Virus record (IMG/VR): IMGVR_UViG_3300037106_000074
Location: 1 to 41,613 of that record
Source: a virus
DNA: 41,613 nt
Strand: one strand, 5' to 3'
Position numbers and translations under genes: made by a program. The notes below the pieces were generated by a model that ran no database searches, was not told the origin of the DNA, and saw only the letters and a list, made by a program, of their open reading frames with translations. This document shows positions 30,844 to 38,070 of this stretch, one piece after another (position 1 is the first letter of the stretch; the number at the start of each line of letters is the position of its first letter).

Positions 30844-30880
30844 AAAAAAAGGGATATATTTTAATATATCCCTTTTGTTT
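30844..30880 (-). terminator. Bidirectional Rho-independent terminator
   Basis: GGGATATATT and AATATATCCC (30851-30872) form a 10-bp stem around two central bases, with A-run on one side and T-run on the other, so it can stop transcription in both directions. It follows the vWA gene on the minus strand. Confidence 0.8.
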
Positions 30881-30894
30881 CATTTATATTTTTA

Positions 30895-31809
30895 TTAAAG
30901 TTTTAATGCTCCTTCATCACTTGTTGATACGACAGCACCACTTACAACTGTTGCAAGAGCAGTAGTAACCAAACCAGCAGTTTTTTCATCAAATTTGCTT
31001 ACAACTGATTTAATATCAGCACCATGCTGAACTGCGATAAGTGTTGCAATTGTAGCACAAATTGCATGATAATCGTCCAAAATGATAAGTCTTTCACCAA
31101 GCATTTTTTTCCAATAGCCAAGAACATCTGGGTCATTTTTGTAACTAGCTTCATTAACGTGTATATGATATACATTATAAAGTCTTTGTGCTTCTGCAAG
31201 AAGTTGTTCATCAGTATATTCTTCATTTTCTTTATATCCAAGAATATTTTTTAAAGTACTTGCATCAACAAAATCCCAACTTTTTTCATCACCAATTGTA
31301 AAAAGAAAACCCTTTTCATTACGTTTTTCAAAACAATCAATACTGGTATGTTTACCAGCAATTAACCATGCAAGTAAATAACTTTCCATGTCTTGACCAC
31401 CACCACCACCTTGAATAGCTACGTTTTTTAACCATTTATCAAGGTCTTCAGTACTTGATTCAAATTGACCTATCTGAATTGGAGTACTGATGCAATGGTG
31501 GTCATTAATTGCACCAAAAAGTACTTGTGGATGTTCTACGCCATTATCAATAATAGTATTCATAAGAGTATCGAGTTCATTTTTGATAATATCTTCAGGA
31601 ATTCTACCCATACTACCAGTATCATCAAGAAAAATCATTATTGCTAAAGATTTTGGATGTTCATCACTGTCACGAGATTCTCTAACTGTAATATTTTTTG
31701 GAAGCATATCATTTATTGCAGATTTTGAAAAAATATCATCTGCACTTTTACTTGCATAACTTGCACTTATGTGCGTATATGCATCATGTGACCATTTACC
31801 ACCACCCAT
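30895..31809 (-). CDS. von Willebrand factor A-domain protein
   Basis: 304 residues. The MIDAS motif DDTGSMG (62-68, Asp-x-Thr-x-Ser) follows the hydrophobic strand LAIMIFL, as in VWA metal-binding domains. The later FGAINDHH and GGGGGQDMESYLLAWLIA blocks and FLFTIGDEKSW (third MIDAS strand) complete the fold. A C-terminal tail of about 70 residues is Ala/Val rich. Next to a J-domain-pseudokinase gene it resembles the vWA component of TerY-type phosphorylation modules. The start MGGGKWSHDAY is well supported. Confidence 0.85.
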   Translation of the reverse strand: MGGGKWSHDAYTHISASYASKSADDIFSKSAINDMLPKNITVRESRDSDEHPKSLAIMIFLDDTGSMGRIPEDIIKNELDTLMNTIIDNGVEHPQVLFGAINDHHCISTPIQIGQFESSTEDLDKWLKNVAIQGGGGGQDMESYLLAWLIAGKHTSIDCFEKRNEKGFLFTIGDEKSWDFVDASTLKNILGYKENEEYTDEQLLAEAQRLYNVYHIHVNEASYKNDPDVLGYWKKMLGERLIILDDYHAICATIATLIAVQHGADIKSVVSKFDEKTAGLVTTALATVVSGAVVSTSDEGALKL

Positions 31810-31811
31810 AA

Positions 31812-32006
31812 TTATTTAGTTTTAGTTGTTTCGTCATTGCATTCACAGTTTTCATCTGTACATTCGCAAGGTTTATCACCTGTTTCTGTTACAGGTTCTG
31901 TGGTATCAGCAACTTTAGTTGCTTCTTCTGCAGTTTTTACTTCTGCATTTTCTTGTTCTTGTGCCATATCTTCGAAAGACTTGGCATCATTTGTATTAAA
32001 TCCCAT
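31812..32006 (-). CDS. Small acidic Cys-rich protein, 64 aa
   Basis: Not recognised. Strongly acidic with a repeated Thr/Ala/Glu-rich N-terminal half, and a Cys-rich tail (CECTDENCECND, four Cys residues) that could bind a metal. It is sandwiched between the vWA gene (two bases away) and the J-domain gene, so it probably belongs to the same complex or regulatory unit. Confidence 0.55.
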   Translation of the reverse strand: MGFNTNDAKSFEDMAQEQENAEVKTAEEATKVADTTEPVTETGDKPCECTDENCECNDETTKTK

Positions 32007-32077
32007 AATTTAAAATTTTAATTGTTAATACTATTTAATTTAAATAAAACTCATTATATTTATATAAAAAAATTAAG

Positions 32078-32965
32078 TTACAAATTTAATAAATAAAATT
32101 TCTTTTCAAAATTTTTTGCCAATATTTCTCTATATTGTTTATATTCATCAACATGATTTTTATGTTTTGTTAACAAAAATGTTAAGATATTTTGATTTAC
32201 ATTAACTTTATCCATTTTTAATTTAGTACCTGCTGCTGACTTATCTCCTAACAAATATAATGCAATTTTTTTACAAAGCTCCAAATCTATATCAGGAGTT
32301 GCTATTTTTTCTGAAAAAAGAGTGGTAGGATACCACATTTTATACTTTGCCGAAATTGTTTCAGCTTTCTTAAATAATGTGGTCATATGATAGAAACTAA
32401 TTATTATAATTCCATGAGTTTCAGGCACTACAAAGACTGTTGTAGGATTTAATCCCATATGAGAATAGCTAATTTGCCTTAACCATAGCACAAACTCGAA
32501 CATTCTACTAAACAACCAATTAACATGAATTTGTTTTAATTTCTGTCCAGTAAGAGGAACACTACGGTTTTTTAAATTTATAGTAAGTTTATTTTTTTCT
32601 AAGACCATACTTTCTGGCAGATATCTATGAAAACTTTCTGACGCTTTGTCAGTTTTTGCCATAAGTTGTTTATAATTATTTACTGATTTCGTAATTAATT
32701 TTCTATTAGCATCAGTTACAATATATTCGATTTTTTTTTCAAATACTCTAAAATCACCGCTTTCATCAGTAAATTTTGTACCATTTTCCAGAATATCTTT
32801 ATAATTATTCATTTTCGCCATTGCTTCTGCTGCTAATGAATTTGGATGATAATCTGGATGAATGAGTTTACAATAATCCCTATACAATTTTTTCCAATCA
32901 TCTGGGAATATATCTGATGGTTTATTTGATTTAATTAGTTTATCAATTAATTCACGGTCTGTCAT
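32078..32965 (-). CDS. J-domain protein with degenerate protein-kinase-like domain
   Basis: 295 residues. Residues 20-60 form a J-domain (DWKKLYRDYCKLIHPDYHPN, HPD at 36-38, then AAEAMAKMNNYKDIL), able to bind DnaK. From about 90 to 285 there is a kinase-like fold: a VNWLFSRMFEFVLWLRQISYSHMGLNPTTVFVVPE block where an active kinase would have HxDLxPxN, then HGIIIISFYHM in the place of DFG, and the late IATPDIDLELCKKIALYLLGD. The catalytic Asp residues are not visible, so it is probably a pseudokinase. Pairing with a vWA gene suggests a chaperone- or phospho-signalling-like unit. Confidence 0.68.
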   Translation of the reverse strand: MTDRELIDKLIKSNKPSDIFPDDWKKLYRDYCKLIHPDYHPNSLAAEAMAKMNNYKDILENGTKFTDESGDFRVFEKKIEYIVTDANRKLITKSVNNYKQLMAKTDKASESFHRYLPESMVLEKNKLTINLKNRSVPLTGQKLKQIHVNWLFSRMFEFVLWLRQISYSHMGLNPTTVFVVPETHGIIIISFYHMTTLFKKAETISAKYKMWYPTTLFSEKIATPDIDLELCKKIALYLLGDKSAAGTKLKMDKVNVNQNILTFLLTKHKNHVDEYKQYREILAKNFEKKFYLLNL

Positions 32966-32970
32966 AATTT

Positions 32971-33168
32971 TTAATAATTATTATTGTATTGTCTTAAAAT
33001 ACCTATTTCATAATCTTCCCATACTTCAATTTGTGCTCTTAAATATTTTTTAAGAACATCATCAGTAGCATCTGCTAAATCTACATATAATGTTTTAATA
33101 ATATCACCACAACGGACATATGCTTCATTATTTCTAATCACTGAGACAATTTTAACATTATTTCCCAT
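32971..33168 (-). CDS. Unknown protein, 65 aa
   Basis: Not recognised. Begins MGNNVKIVSVIRNNEAYVRCGD and has a helix rich in Asp and Lys (LADATDDVLKKYLRAQIEVWEDYEIG). Its position five bases from the J-domain gene implies co-expression. Confidence 0.58.
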   Translation of the reverse strand: MGNNVKIVSVIRNNEAYVRCGDIIKTLYVDLADATDDVLKKYLRAQIEVWEDYEIGILRQYNNNY

Positions 33169-33169
33169 A

Positions 33170-33433
33170 TTATTTTATTTTTGAATGTAAAACACTATCA
33201 AGTTCTTTAATTTCAATTTTAATTGAATCTTTTGTGAGATAATTTTTATCGTGAAGATATTTCACAGTTTTATTAAAACCATCCCAAAGACCTTGTTCAT
33301 AAGTTTTTTGTGGATTTTGTTCTGTTAAAACTACAGTAGAGGGTTTAAAACCTTTATGTTTTTGTACAACAACAAAAAAAATACCAATTGCAATTATCGT
33401 AATAAATAATATAAAATTTATAATCCTTTTCAT
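33170..33433 (-). CDS. Membrane-anchored protein, 87 aa
   Basis: One N-terminal helix (about 3-24, IINFILFITIIAIGIFFVVV), then a soluble region with GLWDGFNKTVKYLHDKNY. This resembles the short membrane-anchored proteins that occur in many phage genomes with unknown function. Topology predicts the C-terminus outside. Confidence 0.6.
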   Translation of the reverse strand: MKRIINFILFITIIAIGIFFVVVQKHKGFKPSTVVLTEQNPQKTYEQGLWDGFNKTVKYLHDKNYLTKDSIKIEIKELDSVLHSKIK

Positions 33434-33435
33434 AA

Positions 33436-34026
33436 TTAAAATGTTTTATGTATAAAAAATCTTTTTATTCTATAACAAATATTAGGGGTTAAACCCGAAT
33501 AATTATCGGTTTGAAAAAAGTTGAATTGTTGATTTAGAAGCATATCACTATCATCATCAATTATAGCAAAACGATAAAAATCATAATAATGAATACCAAA
33601 CCATTTCATACAATTTTCTTTTAACCAAAGTGATATTTCAGTTCCTCTTTCAAATCCAGTATGCTTTGTTTTATCAATAATAGTAAATGTTGCACCACAA
33701 TATTTAAAAATTTCTTGAAGTCTTTCAAGGGTATGTCCATTTCTCATTGAAGCCGACAATACTACAGCAGAATTAGTTTCTTTACAAAGATTATTTAATA
33801 AATCTATGCGCATAGGACAAATTTCATTTTTATAATAATCTAATTTTGAAATTTCATTTGCTTTTAACATTTTGCGTAAATATTTCTTAACTGTTTTATA
33901 AAAAGGTATACCATCATATTGAGTTAAATGTTTATATCTCTCAGTATAAAACAATTGACAATTAAGTACCCCATCTATATCAAGAAAAATTATTGAATTA
34001 TATTTATTAAGTTCCGCTTCCATCAA
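33436..34026 (-). CDS. HAD-superfamily phosphatase-like protein
   Basis: 196 residues; ATG at 34023 (MEAELNKY) is an equally good start. Motif I FLDIDGVLN carries the nucleophile Asp-x-Asp; VVLSASMRNG gives the motif II Ser; FAIIDDDSDM holds the motif IV Asp residues. The insert with CPMRIDLLNNL resembles the HAD domain of the 'Swiss Army Knife' RNA-repair family, so end-healing of RNA is possible. It overlaps the upstream gene by 20 bases and has a shorter relative at 37574. Confidence 0.75.
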   Translation of the reverse strand: MMEAELNKYNSIIFLDIDGVLNCQLFYTERYKHLTQYDGIPFYKTVKKYLRKMLKANEISKLDYYKNEICPMRIDLLNNLCKETNSAVVLSASMRNGHTLERLQEIFKYCGATFTIIDKTKHTGFERGTEISLWLKENCMKWFGIHYYDFYRFAIIDDDSDMLLNQQFNFFQTDNYSGLTPNICYRIKRFFIHKTF

Positions 34027-34237
34027 TTAATTCATCTACTTCTTCAAAAGTTTTTACTGTAACTTCACCACAATAATTTTCAAATAATGATTTTATATCT
34101 TTCCGAAAAACTTCAAGTTCTTCTTGATTATCAAAATAAAAATCATGTTGTAATTTCCATCGAACATCGTTTATACCAATAGTTGGGTCTCCTTTAGATA
34201 AAACATGAAATCCACTAACTTTAATTATATTAATCAT
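34007..34237 (-). CDS. Unknown protein, 76 aa
   Basis: Not recognised. Begins MINIIKVSGFHVLSKGD and has a strand-helix-strand layout (FYFDNQEELEVFRKDIKSLFENYC). It is the first gene of the minus-strand block and overlaps the HAD gene by 20 bases. Confidence 0.58.
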   Translation of the reverse strand: MINIIKVSGFHVLSKGDPTIGINDVRWKLQHDFYFDNQEELEVFRKDIKSLFENYCGEVTVKTFEEVDELIDGSGT

Positions 34238-34403
34238 AATTTTTATTTTATTAAACGAATCTTCTATCAGAAGGTTACAAACTTTTAAATATTTTTTGAC
34301 AAATGTAAATAAAAAAATTAATAATACTATAATAATATTTATTTTTTATAAAAATTATAGTAAAAAAAATTTTTTATTTAAATTATTTCATTATTTTTGC
34401 ATC
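34238..34403. promoter_or_regulatory. Divergent promoter region
   Basis: This 166-bp A/T-rich gap separates the minus-strand block from the plus-strand block. It holds a short hairpin (CTTCT-ATC-AGAAG, 34261-34273) and TATTTTTG, a plus-strand -7-like element at 34391-34398. The element sits so near the ATG at 34404 that the transcript would have almost no leader. Promoters for both directions are expected here, but exact sites are uncertain. Confidence 0.4.
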
Positions 34404-34964
34404 ATGATAAATTTAGAAAAAATAAAAGAATTTGCGCAAAAATCTTATGATGATGCTAATTGTAAATATAATGATGGAAATTATTTTATTCATATTAATA
34501 TGGTTGTCGATACATTAAATAATCATATGAATATATTTTGTAATCATAATGATTTTATTAATACTCTTGCAGCATGCTACACACATGATTTGTTGGAAGA
34601 TGCAAAAAAATCATATAATGATATCAAAATAATATCAAATAAAGATGTTGTAGACATTACATTAGCAGTTACTGATGTTCCAGCAGAAAATCGTTTGATG
34701 CGACATTTACTTACTATGGGTAAAACTGTAAGAGATTATCGTGCAATAATTCTTAAAATGTGTGATATGCTTGCTAATGCTCAATATAGTAAAGAACATA
34801 ATAGCTCAATGTATAAAAAATATGTTGAAGAATACGAATATCGCAAACCAATTTTTAAAAAAGCATTAACTTGGTATAAAGATAATCTCGATATGGATGA
34901 AGTTGAAAAACTTTGGGTAATATTGGATTATATTCACAATAATAAAAATATAAATAATTTATGA
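34404..34964 (+). CDS. HD-domain protein (SpoT-like)
   Basis: 186 residues. His30 (YFIHINMVV), then YTHDLLEDAKKSY (His61-Asp62 and Glu65-Asp66), the HD...ED pattern of RelA/SpoT hydrolase domains, with LAVTDVPAENRLMR and LKMCDMLANAQYS (second conserved Asp region) after it. The synthetase domain is absent, so hydrolysis of (p)ppGpp or another nucleotide is the likely activity. The start follows AT-rich sequence with no other ATG in frame. The stop overlaps the exonuclease start (ATGA). Confidence 0.8.
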   Translation: MINLEKIKEFAQKSYDDANCKYNDGNYFIHINMVVDTLNNHMNIFCNHNDFINTLAACYTHDLLEDAKKSYNDIKIISNKDVVDITLAVTDVPAENRLMRHLLTMGKTVRDYRAIILKMCDMLANAQYSKEHNSSMYKKYVEEYEYRKPIFKKALTWYKDNLDMDEVEKLWVILDYIHNNKNINNL

Positions 34965-35506
34965 AAAATTTAGGACATCTTATGCTTGACCTTGAAACAA
35001 TGGGTAATAAAAGCAATGCAGTAATTGTTTCAATTGGTGCTGTTGAATTTGACCTTGAAACAGGTGAATTAGGTAAAGAATTTTATGAAAGAATTGATTT
35101 ACAATCATGTCTTGATGTTGGCTTAATAGTTAATGGTAGTACACTTTACTGGTGGTTACAACAAAGTGAAGCAGCAAGAAATGAAATTTGTAAAAAAGGT
35201 AATGACCTCAGAAGTGCATTAGTTTTGTTCAATACTTTTATGATATTTGAAAATGATTTTAAAGATATTCAAATTTGGGGAAATGGTGCAAGATTTGATA
35301 TTGGTATATTGGAGGATGCATATACTGCACTTAAATTAGGTACTCCTTGGAATTTTAGAAATGAAAGAGATGTACGTACATTAGTTTCATTTGCTCCACA
35401 AGTTAAAGAACATTATCCTATAAGTGGTATGGTGCATTATGCGTTAGATGATTGTAAAAACCAAATTGGTTATTGTTGTGCTATTTGGCAGAAATTAAAT
35501 AAATAA
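34961..35506 (+). CDS. DEDDh 3'-5' exonuclease
   Basis: 181 residues. Asp10 and Glu12 in LMLDLETMG, GNGARFDIGILEDAY (second conserved Asp) and HYALDDCKNQI (His and final Asp, five apart) constitute the DEDDh exonuclease pattern. Similar proteins are called exodeoxyribonuclease VIII-like or 3'-5' exoribonucleases in phages. It may trim DNA or RNA ends in phage nucleic-acid repair. Confidence 0.85.
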   Translation: MKNLGHLMLDLETMGNKSNAVIVSIGAVEFDLETGELGKEFYERIDLQSCLDVGLIVNGSTLYWWLQQSEAARNEICKKGNDLRSALVLFNTFMIFENDFKDIQIWGNGARFDIGILEDAYTALKLGTPWNFRNERDVRTLVSFAPQVKEHYPISGMVHYALDDCKNQIGYCCAIWQKLNK

Positions 35507-35519
35507 ATTTAATTATCAT

Positions 35520-35585
35520 CATTAATGGTACTTTTACATACATATTTGTAATGAATTAACTAAATATATAAAAAAACCATTAATG
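35520..35585. repeat. Inverted repeat CATTAATGGT / ACCATTAATG
   Basis: A perfect 10-bp inverted repeat with a 46-base AT-rich spacer lies between the exonuclease stop and the LAGLIDADG remnant. It may be the left end of an old insertion. Confidence 0.35.
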
Positions 35586-35758
35586 TAAATATTAAATCAA
35601 CTATTAGATATAAAAATATTGGTGCTGTTCGTTTAAGTGACACTAAACAAGTAATTAAATTCATGGATTGGTTATATTATGATTCAACAATTTATTTAAT
35701 AAGAAAATATAATAAATTTAAAAATTTTAAATTATTATGGAATGGGAAGATGAATTAA
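35564..35758 (+). pseudogene. C-terminal remnant of a LAGLIDADG homing endonuclease
   Basis: An open frame of 64 codons without an ATG reads GAVRLSDTKQVIKFMDWLYY followed by STIYLIRKYNKF, the typical C-terminal block of LAGLIDADG/intein-like endonucleases. The same block is seen near the end of the intact enzyme at 36595 (LKFIYCDANFKYYLKRKY). The catalytic motifs are missing, so this is a relic of an earlier insertion. Confidence 0.6.
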
Positions 35759-36123
35759 AAAAACATATTCTTAAATGGATTAAAGAAGAATTTGACCCAG
35801 AAGCCAATATGAATAATTTATGTTTTATTGATATTGGATTACCAGAGGATATTGATTTTAATGAATTTTCTATTCCAAATTTAGGTAAATTTTATGCTTA
35901 TTCTATAATGAAAGAAAATTATGAACAAGCAGAAAAAATTAAAGAAATGCTTGCTAAAAAAGGTAGTAACGTTAATTTAGATATTAATGAAAAAACCAGA
36001 GAAGGTATTCTTGAAATATCTTTTGTTCCTGAAAAAGGTGTGGAAAAAATTGAAATAAATATGAAAGTATTAAAAAATGGTTTAAGTATTGATTGGGATA
36101 AGGAATTAAAAGATAAATTATAA
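35737..36123 (+). CDS. Unknown protein with UVR-motif-like segment, 128 aa
   Basis: Contains FYAYSIMKENYEQAEKIKEML (about 49-69), similar to the UVR motif that mediates binding between UvrB, UvrC and partners. The N-terminal 45 residues are acidic and the C-terminal half is beta-rich (GILEISFVPEKGVEKIEINM). The start overlaps the end of the LAGLIDADG remnant frame, so the insertion may have altered this gene's upstream region. Function unclear. Confidence 0.6.
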   Translation: MEWEDELKKHILKWIKEEFDPEANMNNLCFIDIGLPEDIDFNEFSIPNLGKFYAYSIMKENYEQAEKIKEMLAKKGSNVNLDINEKTREGILEISFVPEKGVEKIEINMKVLKNGLSIDWDKELKDKL

Positions 36124-36134
36124 TAATTAATTAT

Positions 36135-36485
36135 ATGAAAAATTTAACAGCAGAAACATTTAAAGAAAAAATATTTGACTTTTCAAAAGAAACTGAATGG
36201 TCATTTAAAAGTAGTAAACCTGCAATTATTGATTTTTATGCTGATTGGTGTTCACCTTGCAAAGCAATTGCTCCAGTTCTTGATGAACTTAATAAGGAAT
36301 ATCAAAATATTGATTTTTATAAAGTAGATACTGATGCAGAAAATGAAATAGCATCTGCTTTTAATATTAAAAATATACCTTCAATACTTTTTATACCTCT
36401 TACAGGTATGCCACAAATGTCTTTAGGTGCAATGCCTAAAGAAATATTTAAGAAAATAATTAAAGAAGTATTAGGTATTGAATAA
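36135..36485 (+). CDS. Thioredoxin
   Basis: 116 residues. The redox active site DWCSPCK (Cys39 and Cys42) replaces Gly of the usual WCGPC with Ser. The cis-Pro region NIPSILF and a DFYADWC strand complete the fold. Phage thioredoxins serve as hydrogen donors for ribonucleotide reductase or as glutaredoxin-like reductants; no reductase gene is in the window. The gene lies 11 bases after the preceding stop and is probably co-transcribed. Confidence 0.9.
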   Translation: MKNLTAETFKEKIFDFSKETEWSFKSSKPAIIDFYADWCSPCKAIAPVLDELNKEYQNIDFYKVDTDAENEIASAFNIKNIPSILFIPLTGMPQMSLGAMPKEIFKKIIKEVLGIE

Positions 36486-36571
36486 AAAATATTCGTAATT
36501 TTGTAACCTATTAATTTTTTATTAGTATAAGTAAAAAAATGGACAACAATAATATTTTTGGATATGGAGAA

Positions 36572-36583
36572 GTATTTATAACT
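36572..36583 (+). promoter_or_regulatory. GTATTTATAACT element before the LAGLIDADG gene
   Basis: Lies 12 bases upstream of the ATG at 36595. It shares the GTATTTAT core with elements before TnpB, both RHH modules and the gene at 18818. Confidence 0.38.
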
Positions 36584-36594
36584 AAAATATAATT

Positions 36595-37581
36595 ATGGAT
36601 ACAATACAAACATTTGAAAAAGAAATTATTGAATTATCGAAAATTAAATCGCAAAAAGAAATTGCATTACTATATAACAGTACTCAGCCAAAAATTAGTA
36701 ATATTTTAAGGAAAAATAAAATTATAAATAAAAAGAGTAGATTAAATATGAGTCATCTTGCACTTAATATTGACTATTTTAAAGAAATTAATTCTAATGA
36801 TAAAGCATATTGGCTTGGATTTATATGTGCTGATGGTAATATTAAAAAAACAAACAATAAGGTTAGTTTAATATCTAAAGATTTAGAAGTAATTGTAGGA
36901 TTTAAAGAAGCAATTGGCGCAGAACATAAAATTAGTAAAAGGGAAATTTTTGATAAACGAACAAATAAAACATATACTGGATATAGTATTCAGATTGGCA
37001 ATGAAATATTTACCCAGCATTTAATTAATTTAGGTATTACTAATAATAAAACAAATGTATTGGAATTTCCAAATATTGAAGAGAAATACTATTCATATTT
37101 TATTGCTGGATTATTTGATGGTGATGGGTCAATTTCATTGAAAGGGATAAATAAAAATAGATTAGTAATTAATTTAATTTCTACAAATGAAATGTTATTA
37201 TATATTAAAGAATATATTTTAAATAAATTAAATATTAAACCAAAATATTGTTGTGATGTTAGTAAAAATAAACAAAATGTTTGGAAAATGTATTTGTATT
37301 CAGATGCACATAGATTTTTAAAATTTATATATTGTGATGCTAATTTCAAATATTATTTAAAAAGAAAATATAATATATTTCTAAAAAATATTAATTATCG
37401 AAATAATATTCGTCATTTAAAAAAAGTAATACAATGTGATAAAAATATGAATATAATTAAAATATGGAATACAATTAGAGAAGCAAGTATTGAAATGAAT
37501 TGTCACGAAAACACGTTAAATTATAATATAAAGAAAGAAAGATTATTTAAAAATTATCATTGGAAACATGAAAATGAATAA
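36595..37581 (+). CDS. LAGLIDADG homing endonuclease with NUMOD domain
   Basis: 328 residues. An N-terminal helix-turn-helix-like segment (SKIKSQKEIALLYNSTQPKI) precedes two LAGLIDADG motifs: AYWLGFICADG (about 77-87) and YFIAGLFDGDG (about 163-173). A C-terminal NUMOD1-like DNA-binding domain reads VIQCDKNMNIIKIWNTIREA. Both catalytic Asp residues are present, so it can be active. The gene is free-standing and its stop overlaps the start of the HAD gene, so it was probably inserted immediately upstream of that gene. Confidence 0.9.
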   Translation: MDTIQTFEKEIIELSKIKSQKEIALLYNSTQPKISNILRKNKIINKKSRLNMSHLALNIDYFKEINSNDKAYWLGFICADGNIKKTNNKVSLISKDLEVIVGFKEAIGAEHKISKREIFDKRTNKTYTGYSIQIGNEIFTQHLINLGITNNKTNVLEFPNIEEKYYSYFIAGLFDGDGSISLKGINKNRLVINLISTNEMLLYIKEYILNKLNIKPKYCCDVSKNKQNVWKMYLYSDAHRFLKFIYCDANFKYYLKRKYNIFLKNINYRNNIRHLKKVIQCDKNMNIIKIWNTIREASIEMNCHENTLNYNIKKERLFKNYHWKHENE

Positions 37582-38029
37582 TAATGTGGTTTTATTTTTA
37601 GATTTAGATGGTGTTATGTGTACCACCACTCAATATTATACTAATAAAGATAAATGGAATTCCGAATATCATCGTTATAAATTCGATGAAAAATGCGTGA
37701 AAGTGTTTAATCAAATTATTGAAAAAACAAAACCAATTATTATATTGTCAAGCGATTGGAAAGATAGTTATACTATTGAACAACTTAATCGTATTTTTGA
37801 AATAAATAAGGTCGATGTAAAAATTTTTGATATTACACCGCAATTATGGGGTATTAAATATTTTAAATTAACTGAATTAGAAGAATGTCGTGCAAATGAA
37901 ATATTAAAATATGTTGAAGGCCATAAGATAAAAAAATTTATTGCAATTGATGACCTTGATTTATCGAAATGGCTTCCTAACAATTTCATTAGAACACCAA
38001 TGGCAAATGAAGGTATTAAAACAAAGTAA
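37574..38029 (+). CDS. HAD-superfamily phosphatase-like protein
   Basis: 151 residues from MNNNVVLFLDLDGVM; a start two codons earlier is possible. It has motif I LDLDGVM, PIIILSSDWKDSYT (motif II Ser/Thr) and KFIAIDDLDLSKWLP (motif IV Asp). It is a shorter relative of the HAD protein at 33436. These small HAD proteins are frequent in phages and are likely nucleotide or RNA-end phosphatases. Its N-terminus overlaps the LAGLIDADG stop. Confidence 0.75.
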   Translation: MNNNVVLFLDLDGVMCTTTQYYTNKDKWNSEYHRYKFDEKCVKVFNQIIEKTKPIIILSSDWKDSYTIEQLNRIFEINKVDVKIFDITPQLWGIKYFKLTELEECRANEILKYVEGHKIKKFIAIDDLDLSKWLPNNFIRTPMANEGIKTK

Positions 38030-38070
38030 TGTTAAAGATAAGATTTTTAAATTAATTAATTTATTATAAA

